Assembly (NCBI RefSeq): GCF_023078495.1
Contig: NZ_CP095742.1
Location: forward strand, 1,054,001-1,118,000
Direction of reading: 5' to 3'
Source: Luteibacter aegosomatissinici
Lineage (GTDB): Bacteria > Pseudomonadota > Gammaproteobacteria > Xanthomonadales > Rhodanobacteraceae
DNA length: 64,000 nt
Below the pieces are notes generated by a model. The model was not told the DNA's origin. It searched no databases and worked only from the letters and a program-made list of their open reading frames with translations. The position numbers and the translations under genes were made by a program. Positions 36,509 through 46,100 of this stretch are shown here, piece by piece. Positions within the stretch are counted from its first letter, which is position 1. The number at the start of each line of letters is the position of its first letter.

Positions 36509-39138
36509 CGGCCCGCGCGTCGCTGGCCCTGGCCCTCCTGCTCGCCGCGGGAGCGGCCAGTGCCGCAACGCCTACGGAGAAAGACCTCTCCGCCGGCTGG
36601 CGGTTCCGCCTCGCCCCCGGGGCGGCGGCCAGCGATGCGCACCCCGAAGTGAAAGATTGGCAGCCGGCCACCGTGCCGGGTGCCGTCCAGACCGATCTGC
36701 TCGCCCTGGGGCGGGTGCAGGATCCGTTCTGGCGCGATAACGAAGCCAGCCTGCAGTGGATCGGGCTGGCTGACTGGGATTACCACCTGGATTTCGACGT
36801 GGATGCGGCCATGCTGGCGCGCGGCCACGTCGACCTGGTGTTCGACGGCCTCGATACGTTCGCGGACGTCACCCTCAACGGGAAGAAGGTGCTGAGCGCG
36901 GACAACATGTTCCGCCAGTGGCGCCTGCCCGCGAAGGCCGCCCTGAAGCAGGGCAAGAACACCCTGGATGTCCGGTTCGCCTCGCCCGTGGGCAAGCTGC
37001 TGCCGTGGCTGATGAAGCAGCCATACTCGTTGCCCGGCGAGTTCGATTCGGCCTTTGGCGATGAGCCGAAGGGCAAGCAGACCTCCAACTACGTGCGCAA
37101 GTCCAACTACCAGTACGGCTGGGACTGGGGCCCGCGCTACCTCACCGCCGGCATCTGGCAGCCGGTGCGCCTGCAGGCGTGGGACGACCTGCGCCTCAAC
37201 GATTTCCATGTGGCCCAGGATCACGTCGATGCCGATGCAGCGAAGCTGCAGGCCGCGTTCGACCTGCGCGCCGACAAGGCCGGTGCCGCCACGCTGAAGG
37301 TCGACTGGACCGCGCCCGATGGCACCAAGGGCCATGAAGAACGCAACGTCACGCTGGCGAAGGGCGAGAACCATCTCGCCGTGCCGGTGGATATCGCGCA
37401 CCCGCAACGCTGGTGGCCCGTGGGCTACGGCGACGCCAACCTCTATCATTTCCATGCCGATGTCGTGGCCAATGGCGCAGCCGTCGCCAGCGCCGACAAG
37501 GACACCGGCCTGCGCAGCGTCGAGCTGCGCCGGGAGAAGGATCAGTGGGGCAGGGGCTTTGCCTTTGTCGTGAACGGCGTGCCCATTTTCGCCAAGGGTG
37601 CCAACCTCATTCCGTTCGATAGCTTCCCCACCCGCGTCACCACCGCGAAGATGGAAGCCATCCTCACCTCCGCCCGCGACGCCAACATGAACATGTTGCG
37701 CATGTGGGGCGGCGGCACCTACCAGCCCGATGCCTTCTACGCCCTGGCCGATCGCATGGGCATCATGGTGTGGCAGGACTTCATGTACGGCGGTGCCATT
37801 ACACCGTACGACAAGGCCTTCAACGAGACCGCGCGCATCGAGGCGATCGAGCAGGTCACCCGCCTGCGCGACCACCCCTCGATCGTGCTGTGGGCGGGTA
37901 ACAACGAAGTGCAGACCGGCTGGGATGACTGGCCGGATCGCCAGGACTTCCGCAAGTTCGTCAACGCCGATGAAGTGAAGAAGATCGACGACGGCATGCG
38001 CGAGCTGTTCGGCAAGACGCTGCGTGGCGTCGTGAAGGACCTTTCGCCCAACGTGCCGTACTGGGCCAGCTCGCCCAGCACGGATTACGAGGGCCCGGCC
38101 AACGTCGAGAACGATGGCGATTTCCATTACTGGAAGGTGTGGTCCGGCTCCGAGCCGATCGACCACTACCTGGACATGACCCCGCGCTTCCAGAGCGAGT
38201 ACGGCCTGCAGTCGTTCCCGGTCATGGCCACGATCAAGGCCTTTGCCGAACCCGGTGATATGCAGCCGGAATCGAAGGTGATGCGCGCCCACCAGAAGTT
38301 CGCCAATGGCGACGGTAACCAGCGCCTGCTGCTGTATATCCGTGCGGGCTACGGCGAGCCGAAGGATTTCCCGTCGTTCGTGTACCTCAGCCAGGTCATG
38401 CAGGCCGAGGGCATCGAACTGGCGGCCGAGCACCTGCGCAGCGCGCGCCCGCGCAACATGGGCACGTTGTATTGGCAGCTCAACGACGTGTGGCCCGGCG
38501 CCTCGTGGGCCAGCGTGGATTACTTCAACCGCTGGAAGGCCCTGCAGTTCCATGCGAAGCGCTTCTATGCGCCGGTGGACGTGGTGCCGCTTCGCCGAAA
38601 CGGGCAGACGGAAGTGTTCGCCGTCTCCGATCGGGTGAAGGATTTCGACGCCACCCTGCGCACCCGCGTGTACGCGATGGACGGCAAGCTGCTGCGCGAC
38701 AGCAGCCAGCCGGTGAAGGCCGCGGCACTCTCGAGCACTTCCGTGTTGAAGGCGGATGACGCCACCCTGCTGAAGGGCGCCGACCCGAAGAAGACCGTGG
38801 TGGCGTTCGACCTGATGGAGCAGGGCAAGCCGGTGGCCAGCCACCTGCTGTACTTCGGCGCGGCGAAGGATATTGCACTGCCGGCAAAGCCCGAGCTCAC
38901 CACGAACATCCATGAGACGGCCGGTGGCCTGGTGATTACCGTGACCGCGAAGCGCCTGGCGCGTGCGGTGTGGGTGGATACCGGCGACCTGGACGTACGC
39001 CTTGCGGACAACGCTTTCGACCTGTTGCCGGGTGAGAGCCGCGACATCCTTGTTACCGGTAAGGCCGATGCGGCGACGCTGCACAAGGCCGTGTCGGTAA
39101 CCTCGCTGGTCGATGCACTGAAGGAGACCCACCCGTGA
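36505..39138 (+). CDS. Glycoside hydrolase family 2 beta-mannosidase
   Basis: 877 residues with a signal peptide (TARASLALALLLAAGAASAA). The sugar-binding, Ig-like and TIM-barrel domains of GH2 are in order. NYQYGWDWGPRYLTAGIWQP is a beta-mannosidase signature. The acid/base is Glu468 in LWAGNNEVQTGW and the nucleophile Glu565 in FQSEYGLQSFP. It removes terminal beta-1,4-mannose, for example the core Man-beta-GlcNAc of N-glycans or manno-oligosaccharide ends. GTG start overlaps the receptor stop; its own stop overlaps the GH125 GTG. Confidence 0.95.
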   Translation: MTARASLALALLLAAGAASAATPTEKDLSAGWRFRLAPGAAASDAHPEVKDWQPATVPGAVQTDLLALGRVQDPFWRDNEASLQWIGLADWDYHLDFDVDAAMLARGHVDLVFDGLDTFADVTLNGKKVLSADNMFRQWRLPAKAALKQGKNTLDVRFASPVGKLLPWLMKQPYSLPGEFDSAFGDEPKGKQTSNYVRKSNYQYGWDWGPRYLTAGIWQPVRLQAWDDLRLNDFHVAQDHVDADAAKLQAAFDLRADKAGAATLKVDWTAPDGTKGHEERNVTLAKGENHLAVPVDIAHPQRWWPVGYGDANLYHFHADVVANGAAVASADKDTGLRSVELRREKDQWGRGFAFVVNGVPIFAKGANLIPFDSFPTRVTTAKMEAILTSARDANMNMLRMWGGGTYQPDAFYALADRMGIMVWQDFMYGGAITPYDKAFNETARIEAIEQVTRLRDHPSIVLWAGNNEVQTGWDDWPDRQDFRKFVNADEVKKIDDGMRELFGKTLRGVVKDLSPNVPYWASSPSTDYEGPANVENDGDFHYWKVWSGSEPIDHYLDMTPRFQSEYGLQSFPVMATIKAFAEPGDMQPESKVMRAHQKFANGDGNQRLLLYIRAGYGEPKDFPSFVYLSQVMQAEGIELAAEHLRSARPRNMGTLYWQLNDVWPGASWASVDYFNRWKALQFHAKRFYAPVDVVPLRRNGQTEVFAVSDRVKDFDATLRTRVYAMDGKLLRDSSQPVKAAALSSTSVLKADDATLLKGADPKKTVVAFDLMEQGKPVASHLLYFGAAKDIALPAKPELTTNIHETAGGLVITVTAKRLARAVWVDTGDLDVRLADNAFDLLPGESRDILVTGKADAATLHKAVSVTSLVDALKETHP

Positions 39139-40571
39139 ACCCGAGCCGCCGCAACCTCATCAAGTGGCTGTCCCTGGCACCTGGCCTCGCCGTGGCCGGT
39201 GGCCTCAGCACCGCCGCCCTGGCTGCGCCGCGTTTCGAGAGCAAGCGCCCGCCGGTAGGCAAGCGCAAGTTCACCAGCCCGGCGGTGGAGAAGCTGCTGG
39301 CCTCCACCAAGAAGAAGATCGCTGATCCCGAGCTGGCCTGGCTGTTCGAGAACTGCTTCCCGAACACGCTGGATACCACGGTCGAAGTGGGCCGTCTGGA
39401 TGGTTTCGAAGATACCTTCGTGGTCACTGGCGATATCGATGCCATGTGGCTGCGCGATTCCTCCGCCCAGGTGTGGCCGTACCTGCCGCTGGTGGCCAAG
39501 GACGAAGCGCTGCGCAAGCTGTTCCGCGGCCTGATCCGCCGCCAGGCACGTTGCATCAGCATCGATCCGTACGCCAACGCGTTCATGCCCGACCCGAAAG
39601 CCAAGAGCAACATGGACTGGTCGCAGCAGGACCAGACCGACATGAAGCCCGGCGTGGCCGAGCGTAAGTGGGAGATCGATTCGCTGTGCTACCCGGTGCG
39701 CCTGGCGCACGGTTACTGGCAGGCCACGGGCGACCGCGAACCGTTCGACGACAGCTGGCGCGCCGCGACCCAGCTCATCGTCAAGACGTTCAAGGAACAG
39801 CAGCGCAAGGATGGCCTGGGCCCGTACCATTTCCAGCGCCCGGCGTTGAACCCTACCGATAGCCAGATGCTGCACGGCTTCGGCGCACCGGCCAAGCCGA
39901 TCGGCATGATCGTGCAGGAGTTCCGCCCGTCCGATGACGCCACCACGCTGCCGTTCAACATCCCGGGCAACCTGTTCGCGGTGGTGACCCTGCGCCGCCT
40001 GGCGCAGATGCACGGCACCTTCTACGGCGACCAGGGCTTCGTGGCCGAGTGCAACGCGCTGGCCGATGAAGTGGCCGCCGCCACGGAGCAGTACGGCGTG
40101 ATCCGCAACGGCCAGGACGAATACTGGGCGTATGAAGTGGATGGTTACGGCAACCAGCTGTTCATGGATGACGCGAACGTCCCCAGCCTGCTTGCCCTGC
40201 CGTACCTCGAGACCACGGCGTACGACAAGCGTTATGCACGCACCCGCGAGCTGGTGTGGAGCAACAAGAACCCGTACTTCTTCAAGGGCACGGCGGGCGA
40301 AGGCATCGGTGGTCCGCACGAAGGCCTGCGCTACATCTGGCCCATGTCGATCATGATGAAGGCGTTCACGACCACGGATGTGGCCGAGCAGCGCCAGTGC
40401 CTGCACATGCTGAAGACCACCCATGGCGGCACCGGCTTCATGCACGAAGCCTTTGACCAGGACGATCCGAAGAACTTCACCCGTTCGTGGTTTGCCTGGG
40501 CCAACACCTTGTTCGGCGAGCTGGTGATCCACCTCGCCGAAAAGAATCCTGATTCACTGCGCCGGGTCTGA
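39135..40571 (+). CDS. Glycoside hydrolase family 125 exo-alpha-1,6-mannosidase
   Basis: 478 residues beginning with a twin-arginine signal (SRRNLIKWLSLAPGLAVAGG), implying Tat export of a folded enzyme. Family features include FVVTGDIDAMWLRDSSAQVW, YANAFMPDPKAKSNMDWSQQ, ERKWEIDSLCYPVRLAHGYW and FKGTAGEGIGGPHEGLRYIW. GH125 enzymes are metal-independent inverting alpha-1,6-mannosidases. GTG start overlaps the GH2 stop (GTGA). With GH2 and GH92 this gives enzymes for all the mannose linkages of a high-mannose N-glycan core. Confidence 0.95.
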   Translation: MNPSRRNLIKWLSLAPGLAVAGGLSTAALAAPRFESKRPPVGKRKFTSPAVEKLLASTKKKIADPELAWLFENCFPNTLDTTVEVGRLDGFEDTFVVTGDIDAMWLRDSSAQVWPYLPLVAKDEALRKLFRGLIRRQARCISIDPYANAFMPDPKAKSNMDWSQQDQTDMKPGVAERKWEIDSLCYPVRLAHGYWQATGDREPFDDSWRAATQLIVKTFKEQQRKDGLGPYHFQRPALNPTDSQMLHGFGAPAKPIGMIVQEFRPSDDATTLPFNIPGNLFAVVTLRRLAQMHGTFYGDQGFVAECNALADEVAAATEQYGVIRNGQDEYWAYEVDGYGNQLFMDDANVPSLLALPYLETTAYDKRYARTRELVWSNKNPYFFKGTAGEGIGGPHEGLRYIWPMSIMMKAFTTTDVAEQRQCLHMLKTTHGGTGFMHEAFDQDDPKNFTRSWFAWANTLFGELVIHLAEKNPDSLRRV

Positions 40572-40595
40572 ACCCGCCGCTTGCCGGAGTAATTC

Positions 40596-43031
40596 ATGGT
40601 CACACGTCGACGTTTCCTGCAGGGCATGGCCGCCGCAACGGCTGTCGGTCAGCTCGGCTCCCTCTCCGCGATGGCCGCGGGCGTCAAGCACGGTCTTGAA
40701 GCGCCAACCACGGGCGGCGGCACCGCCCCGGATGGCGTCCTGCGCTACGTCGACGTTTTTGTCGGTACCGGCGGCCACGGCCACACCTACCCGGGTGCGA
40801 CGCGGCCGTTCGGCATGGTGCAGCTCAGCCCCGATACGTACAACGCCGAGTGGGACGGTTCGTCCGGTTACCACCAGGGCGATGGTTCGATCATGGGCTT
40901 CTCGCACACGCACCTCTCGGGCACCGGCGCCGCCGATATGCTCGATTTCCTGGTGATGCCCACCATGGGCCCCGTGCTGCTGCAGCCGGGCGATCGCGAT
41001 TACGACGGCGTGAACTACGTATCGCGCTTCGATGCGAAGAAGGTCAGCGGCGAGAAGGCCCCCAAGGGCTACAAGACCGGCGTGAAGGGCTACCGCTCGC
41101 ACTACACCGGTGAGCAGGCCCACCCGGGCTACTACCGGGTGAAGCTGACCCAGCACGACATCCTGGCGGAACTCACCGCCACGCTGCGCGCCGGTATCCA
41201 CCGTTACACCTTCGGCAAGGAAGGCGATGCGCACCTGCTTCTCGACCTTGCCCACGGTTATCAGGACAACCCGAAGGAGCCGTGCCGGGTGACCGATGCC
41301 GAAGTGCGTGTCGTCGGCAACGACACGATCGTCGGCGGCCGTCGCGTATGGCAGTGGGCATCGGGCCGCGTCATCTACTTCGCCATGAAGCTGTCGCGCC
41401 CCGCGTCGTCGATCACGCTGTACGACGAAGACAAGGCACTGCCGGCCGGCACCACGGAAGCCAAGGGCAACCACCTGAAGGCCGCCGTGCACCTGGACAA
41501 GGCCAGCAGCGAACCGCTGCTGGTGAAGGTCGGTATCTCCGGCGTCGATATCGACGGCGCCATGCGCAACCTCGATGGCGAAATCCCGGCATGGGATTTC
41601 GATGGCGTGCGCGCCTCGGCCGAGGCCGAGTGGGCGGGTGAGCTGTCGAAGATCCAGATCGACAGCACGTCGGACAAGATCAAGCGCACGTTCTACAGCT
41701 CGCTGTACCACACCATGCTGGCACCCACCGTGTTCAGCGATATCGATGGCCGTTACCGCGGCATGGACAAAGCCGTGCACACGCTGCCGGCCGATCGCCA
41801 CAACTACAGCACGTATTCGCTGTGGGATACCTATCGCGCTGCACACCCGCTGTACACGCTGTACCAGCCGGACCGCGTGCCCGACCTGGTCGACGGTATC
41901 GTCCGCCTGGCCGCCGAGAGCCCGAGTGGCGCACCGGTGTGGCCGCTGCAGGGTATCGAGACCGTGTGCATGATCGGCTATCACTCGGCCGTGGTCGTCG
42001 CCGAGGCGCAGGCCAAGGGCTTCACCGGCATCGATTACCAGAAGGGCTGGCCGGTGTTCCGCCGCCGCGCCATGCAGGATGATTACTTCGGCCTGCCGTA
42101 CTACCGCGCCAAGGGCTATATCCCCAGCGACAAGGAAGGCGAGGCAGTCAGCAAGACCCTCGAATACGCCTACGACGACTGGGCGATGGCCAGCATGGCC
42201 GAGCACCTGGGCCACGCCGACGAGGCCAAGGCACTGCGTGCGCGCTCGCAGAACTACCGCAACGTGTTCGACAAGGACACGCAGTTCATGCGCCCGAAGG
42301 GCGATGACGGTCAGTGGCTGCAGCCGTTCGATCCGATCTCCATTGGCCACTCGAAGAAGTGGCGCGACTTCACCGAATCGAACGCCTGGCAGGCGACGTT
42401 CCTGAACCAGCACGACGTGTACAACTACATGGACCTGTTCGGCGGCGTGCAGGGCTTCGAAAAGAAGCTGGATGCCCTGTTCAACGCCAACCCGACCCTG
42501 CCCGATAACGCCCCGCCGGATATCGCCGGCATGGTCGGCCAGTGCGCATTCGGCAACGAGCCGTGCCACCACATGCCGTACCTCTATGCGTACACCGGCT
42601 CGCACCACAAGACGGCCGCCAAGGTCCGCCTCATGCTGGATACGATGTACCTGCCGGAGCCGGATGGCCTGCCGGGTAACGAGGATTGCGGCCAGATGAG
42701 CGCCTGGTACGTCATGAGCGCCATGGGCCTGTACGCGGTGGACCCGATCAGCACGAACTACGTGTTCGGCAGCCCCATCCTCGATCGCGCCCAGGTCCAT
42801 GTCGGCGGCGGCAAGGTGCTGACGATCGAGACCCAGGGTAACGGCGACGGCAAGCCGTACATCCAGTCCGTGACCTGGAACGGCCAGCCCTGGACGAAGA
42901 CCTGGATCAGCCACAAGGACCTCACCGCCGGCGGCACCCTGGTGTTCACGATGGGCGCCGAGCCGAACGAGGCCTACGGCAAGGCGCCGGAAGACCGCCC
43001 GCCGAGCTTTGGCGCGTTGGCCAAAGCCTGA
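40596..43031 (+). CDS. Glycoside hydrolase family 92 alpha-mannosidase
   Basis: 811 residues. Tat-type signal VTRRRFLQGMAAATAVGQLG. GH92 blocks: VDVFVGTGGHGHTYPGATRP, FGMVQLSPDT, GFSHTHLSGTG, FYSSLYHTMLAPTVFSDIDG, GNEPCHHMPYLYAYTG and GNEDCGQMSAWYVMSAMGLY. These are Ca2+-dependent exo-alpha-mannosidases (1,2-, 1,3- or other linkages). GCCGGAG precedes the ATG; a 24-bp gap follows GH125. Last gene of the operon, ending at a GC hairpin. Confidence 0.96.
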   Translation: MVTRRRFLQGMAAATAVGQLGSLSAMAAGVKHGLEAPTTGGGTAPDGVLRYVDVFVGTGGHGHTYPGATRPFGMVQLSPDTYNAEWDGSSGYHQGDGSIMGFSHTHLSGTGAADMLDFLVMPTMGPVLLQPGDRDYDGVNYVSRFDAKKVSGEKAPKGYKTGVKGYRSHYTGEQAHPGYYRVKLTQHDILAELTATLRAGIHRYTFGKEGDAHLLLDLAHGYQDNPKEPCRVTDAEVRVVGNDTIVGGRRVWQWASGRVIYFAMKLSRPASSITLYDEDKALPAGTTEAKGNHLKAAVHLDKASSEPLLVKVGISGVDIDGAMRNLDGEIPAWDFDGVRASAEAEWAGELSKIQIDSTSDKIKRTFYSSLYHTMLAPTVFSDIDGRYRGMDKAVHTLPADRHNYSTYSLWDTYRAAHPLYTLYQPDRVPDLVDGIVRLAAESPSGAPVWPLQGIETVCMIGYHSAVVVAEAQAKGFTGIDYQKGWPVFRRRAMQDDYFGLPYYRAKGYIPSDKEGEAVSKTLEYAYDDWAMASMAEHLGHADEAKALRARSQNYRNVFDKDTQFMRPKGDDGQWLQPFDPISIGHSKKWRDFTESNAWQATFLNQHDVYNYMDLFGGVQGFEKKLDALFNANPTLPDNAPPDIAGMVGQCAFGNEPCHHMPYLYAYTGSHHKTAAKVRLMLDTMYLPEPDGLPGNEDCGQMSAWYVMSAMGLYAVDPISTNYVFGSPILDRAQVHVGGGKVLTIETQGNGDGKPYIQSVTWNGQPWTKTWISHKDLTAGGTLVFTMGAEPNEAYGKAPEDRPPSFGALAKA

Positions 43032-43042
43032 TCTGAGAGCAA

Positions 43043-43064
43043 GGGGCGGGCACATGCCCGCCCC
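43043..43064 (+). terminator. GC hairpin after the mannosidase operon
   Basis: GGGGCGGGC-ACAT-GCCCGCCCC, nine paired bases, 11 bp after the GH92 stop. No T-run follows, so intrinsic termination is uncertain. Confidence 0.45.
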
Positions 43065-43199
43065 GCCACCTCTGACCTGCGGCGCCGCACAACGAAGACC
43101 TGTAGCAAGAACTTGCGGCTTTCGGTAAGGTCTTCCGCGGACCGTCAGGGAGGGCGAGGATTCCCCCGCCACGGATGACGGTACGGGGGAACAGCCGGG

Positions 43200-46100
43200 A
43201 TGAACAGGACGTACCAGCTTGTCTGGAACGCGGCGCTGCGCGTCGTGCAGGTGGCATCGGAAGCGACAAAAGCACGCCGCCCCGTGCATTTGCGGCGGTC
43301 GCGTCGTTCCGCCATGGCCGTTACCGCACTAGCGGTGGCGCTTTCCGCCGCCCTTGGCAATCCCGCCAGCGCACAGGCGGTTTTGCCTGCGGACCCCTCG
43401 ATCCAGGCCGGCAACGCGGCTTTCGACGACAGCGCCCCCAACCTGCTGGTCGTCGCTCAGTTAAGCCCCGATCTGGCCGTGGACTGGAGTTCGTTTTCCA
43501 TCGGAGCGGGCGGGACGCTACGTTTCATCCAGGCCATGGGCCAATCGTCCACGCATGTGGTCAGCGGTAACACCGTCTCACGGCTCGATGGCCGCTGGGA
43601 AGCGGGTGGGGATGTTTCCCTCGGTAACGATAACGGCATCGTTTTCACGGGCGCGTACCAGTCGCCTGGTGGCGCGTTGCACCTTACGACCGCACAGACG
43701 TTTGCCATGCTTCCCGGCGCATCCATCGATGTCCACGGTGCAGGTGCGGCGGCCGGCGGCGATGTGTGGCTGCAGGGAGATCGTTACCTCGAGGTGTCCG
43801 GCCATATCGACGTGAGCGGTTCGACGCCGGCGAGGCGCGGCACCTTGCATCTGGCAACCGGCCAGGACCTGCAACTGGTGACGACCATTGATTCCCATCT
43901 GCTCCCCGATGGTACGTACGGCGGCTCGGGCATGGGGCAGGTGGCCGCGGCGACCATCACCGGTGCGGGTGGCCACGTCGATATCGACAGCGGTGCATCG
44001 CTGTGGATGCGGGGGAGCGTGCATGTCGCCGGCAAGGCCAACCTGTATTCCACCGACGTCATGTGGTTCGAAGCGCCTTTCATCGCAGACGGCGACATCA
44101 CGCTTTCATCCGCTCGCTCGATCTCCTCCAGCTCGTCGGGATCCATCACGACATCCGGCGATCTGATCCTCAGGGCCCCTACCGTCACACTTGAAGCGCC
44201 GGTGACGGCGAACCGCCTGGTCCTTGATACGCCCGCAAACGCGAGCGTGGGGTTTGTCACCGGCCCTCTCATCGTGAACACCATGACCGGAACGGTCGAT
44301 GGCGGGTTGCACATATCGGGCGGCCCCTACAGCGATGCCAACCGCATTGGCCTGGTCGATCACCTGGCCGTCGCCGGGACTTTCGCCATGTCCAACACGG
44401 TGGACACGACGATTCGCGATACCTTGGTGGGCAGCTTCGCCCGCATCGACGCCCCCGGGCATGATATCGACGCCACCGGCCCCGGTAACGTATTCACCGG
44501 GGCCTTCGCCGCACAGGCGCGCGATCTCCAGTTGGCCTCGCGCGCCCCGATACGGCTCGATGGGCTGGATGTACGTAACGCCACGGTGGTGTCCGATGAC
44601 GCCATTTACCTGGGCACGAGGAATGCAGCCACGGGCTCCATCTCGCTCTCGGCCAACGGGGACGTGCGGCAGGATCAGATCGTCACGCTCACCGTGGGGG
44701 GTGACCTCTCGATCGATGCGAATGGACATGACATCGATCTGGGCGGATGGACCCAGCCAACGAGCTCGCAGGTCAACCAGGTCGGCGGCCTGGTGAACCT
44801 CGACGGCGATCACGTCCGTTACGCCTCATTCACTTCGCCAACCCGGCTTGGCCGGATTGATGCTGCATCGAACCTGTCGCTGATTGGCGTGGGCGATTTC
44901 GATCCGCGCGCTTACATCGCCATGGGCCAGGTAACCACGCCGGCCACCCAACTGCTCAACACCCGCCTGTGGATCGGTAACGGCGGTACGACAGGATCGC
45001 TCGCGGGCGACATCCGGCTGGATAACAGCAGCCTGCTTTTCAATCGCAGCGATCGCGCGGTGTTCGCCGGCGATGTGAGTGGCAATGGGCTGGTAACGCA
45101 AGCCGGTGCTGGTACGCTTGCACTGAACGGGCACGGTAGCAACGCGGCCGGTGTTCGAGCGGCGTGGGGCACGCTACTGGTGGGCGATGCGGCCCACGCA
45201 TCCGCGGTACAGGATGGCCCGGTGTCCGTGGCTGGCGCCGCCACGCTCGGGGGCACCGGGCGAATCGCCGGTGCCGTCACCGTGGAAACCAACGGCACGC
45301 TTGCGCCGGGCGACGGTATCGGTACCTTGCATGTCGGCTCACTGCTCATGCGCAACGGCGGCCGTTTGCTGATGGATGTGGGCACGCCGGGGCCGAACTT
45401 CGCGACGCCGGGCAGTGCGGATGCCGTGCAGGTGGATGGCGACGTGCGGTTCGAAGGTAGCGTGGCGCTTAACGTAGCCAACGCGGGCAACATGGGCGCG
45501 GGTCTTTACAGGATCCTTTCCTGGGGCGGCCAGCTCGATGAATCCGCAGGCCAGCTGACACTGGTGGCCCAGCCGTCCGGCGCGCAGATGTGGCTCGCGC
45601 GCGATGTGATAAACCGGCGGATCGATCTATTCAATGCCCAGGGCATGACCCTGCAGTTCTGGAATGCCGATGGTCAAAAGCACGGGTTGCGTGGCGGCGG
45701 TGGCCCTGGCGTGTGGTCATTGACGGCGCCCAACTGGAGTGACGTCGATGCACTGGTGACCGGGCCCATGTTGCCTCAGCCAGGTTTCGCTATCTTCGAT
45801 GGCGATGCGAACCTGGTGACGGTCGACGATGGCGCCGGCCAGGTCAGCACGAAAGGTATCCAATTCGGTAGCTCGGGCTGGATCGTGAGCGGCGACAAGC
45901 TGGCGCTGGTCGCCGATGCCAATGGCCAGACCGTCGTGCGCGTTGGCGATGGCAGCACGACCAGCAGCTACATGTATGCCAGCATCCTTTCCGGCTTGAC
46001 CGGCAACACGCGGCTCGTCAAAGCGGATTACGGCACGCTGGCGCTCAACGGTGTCAACACATGGACCGGCGGCTTGACGATTTCGGGAGGTCGCCTCGAA

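Noticed and set aside
33809-36568. Very long antisense open frames opposite the TonB receptor (919 codons) and also opposite GH2 and GH92
   Set aside because: Shadows of strongly biased high-GC codon use in the real genes; the translations are low-complexity Val/Arg/His/Gly-rich and show no domain.
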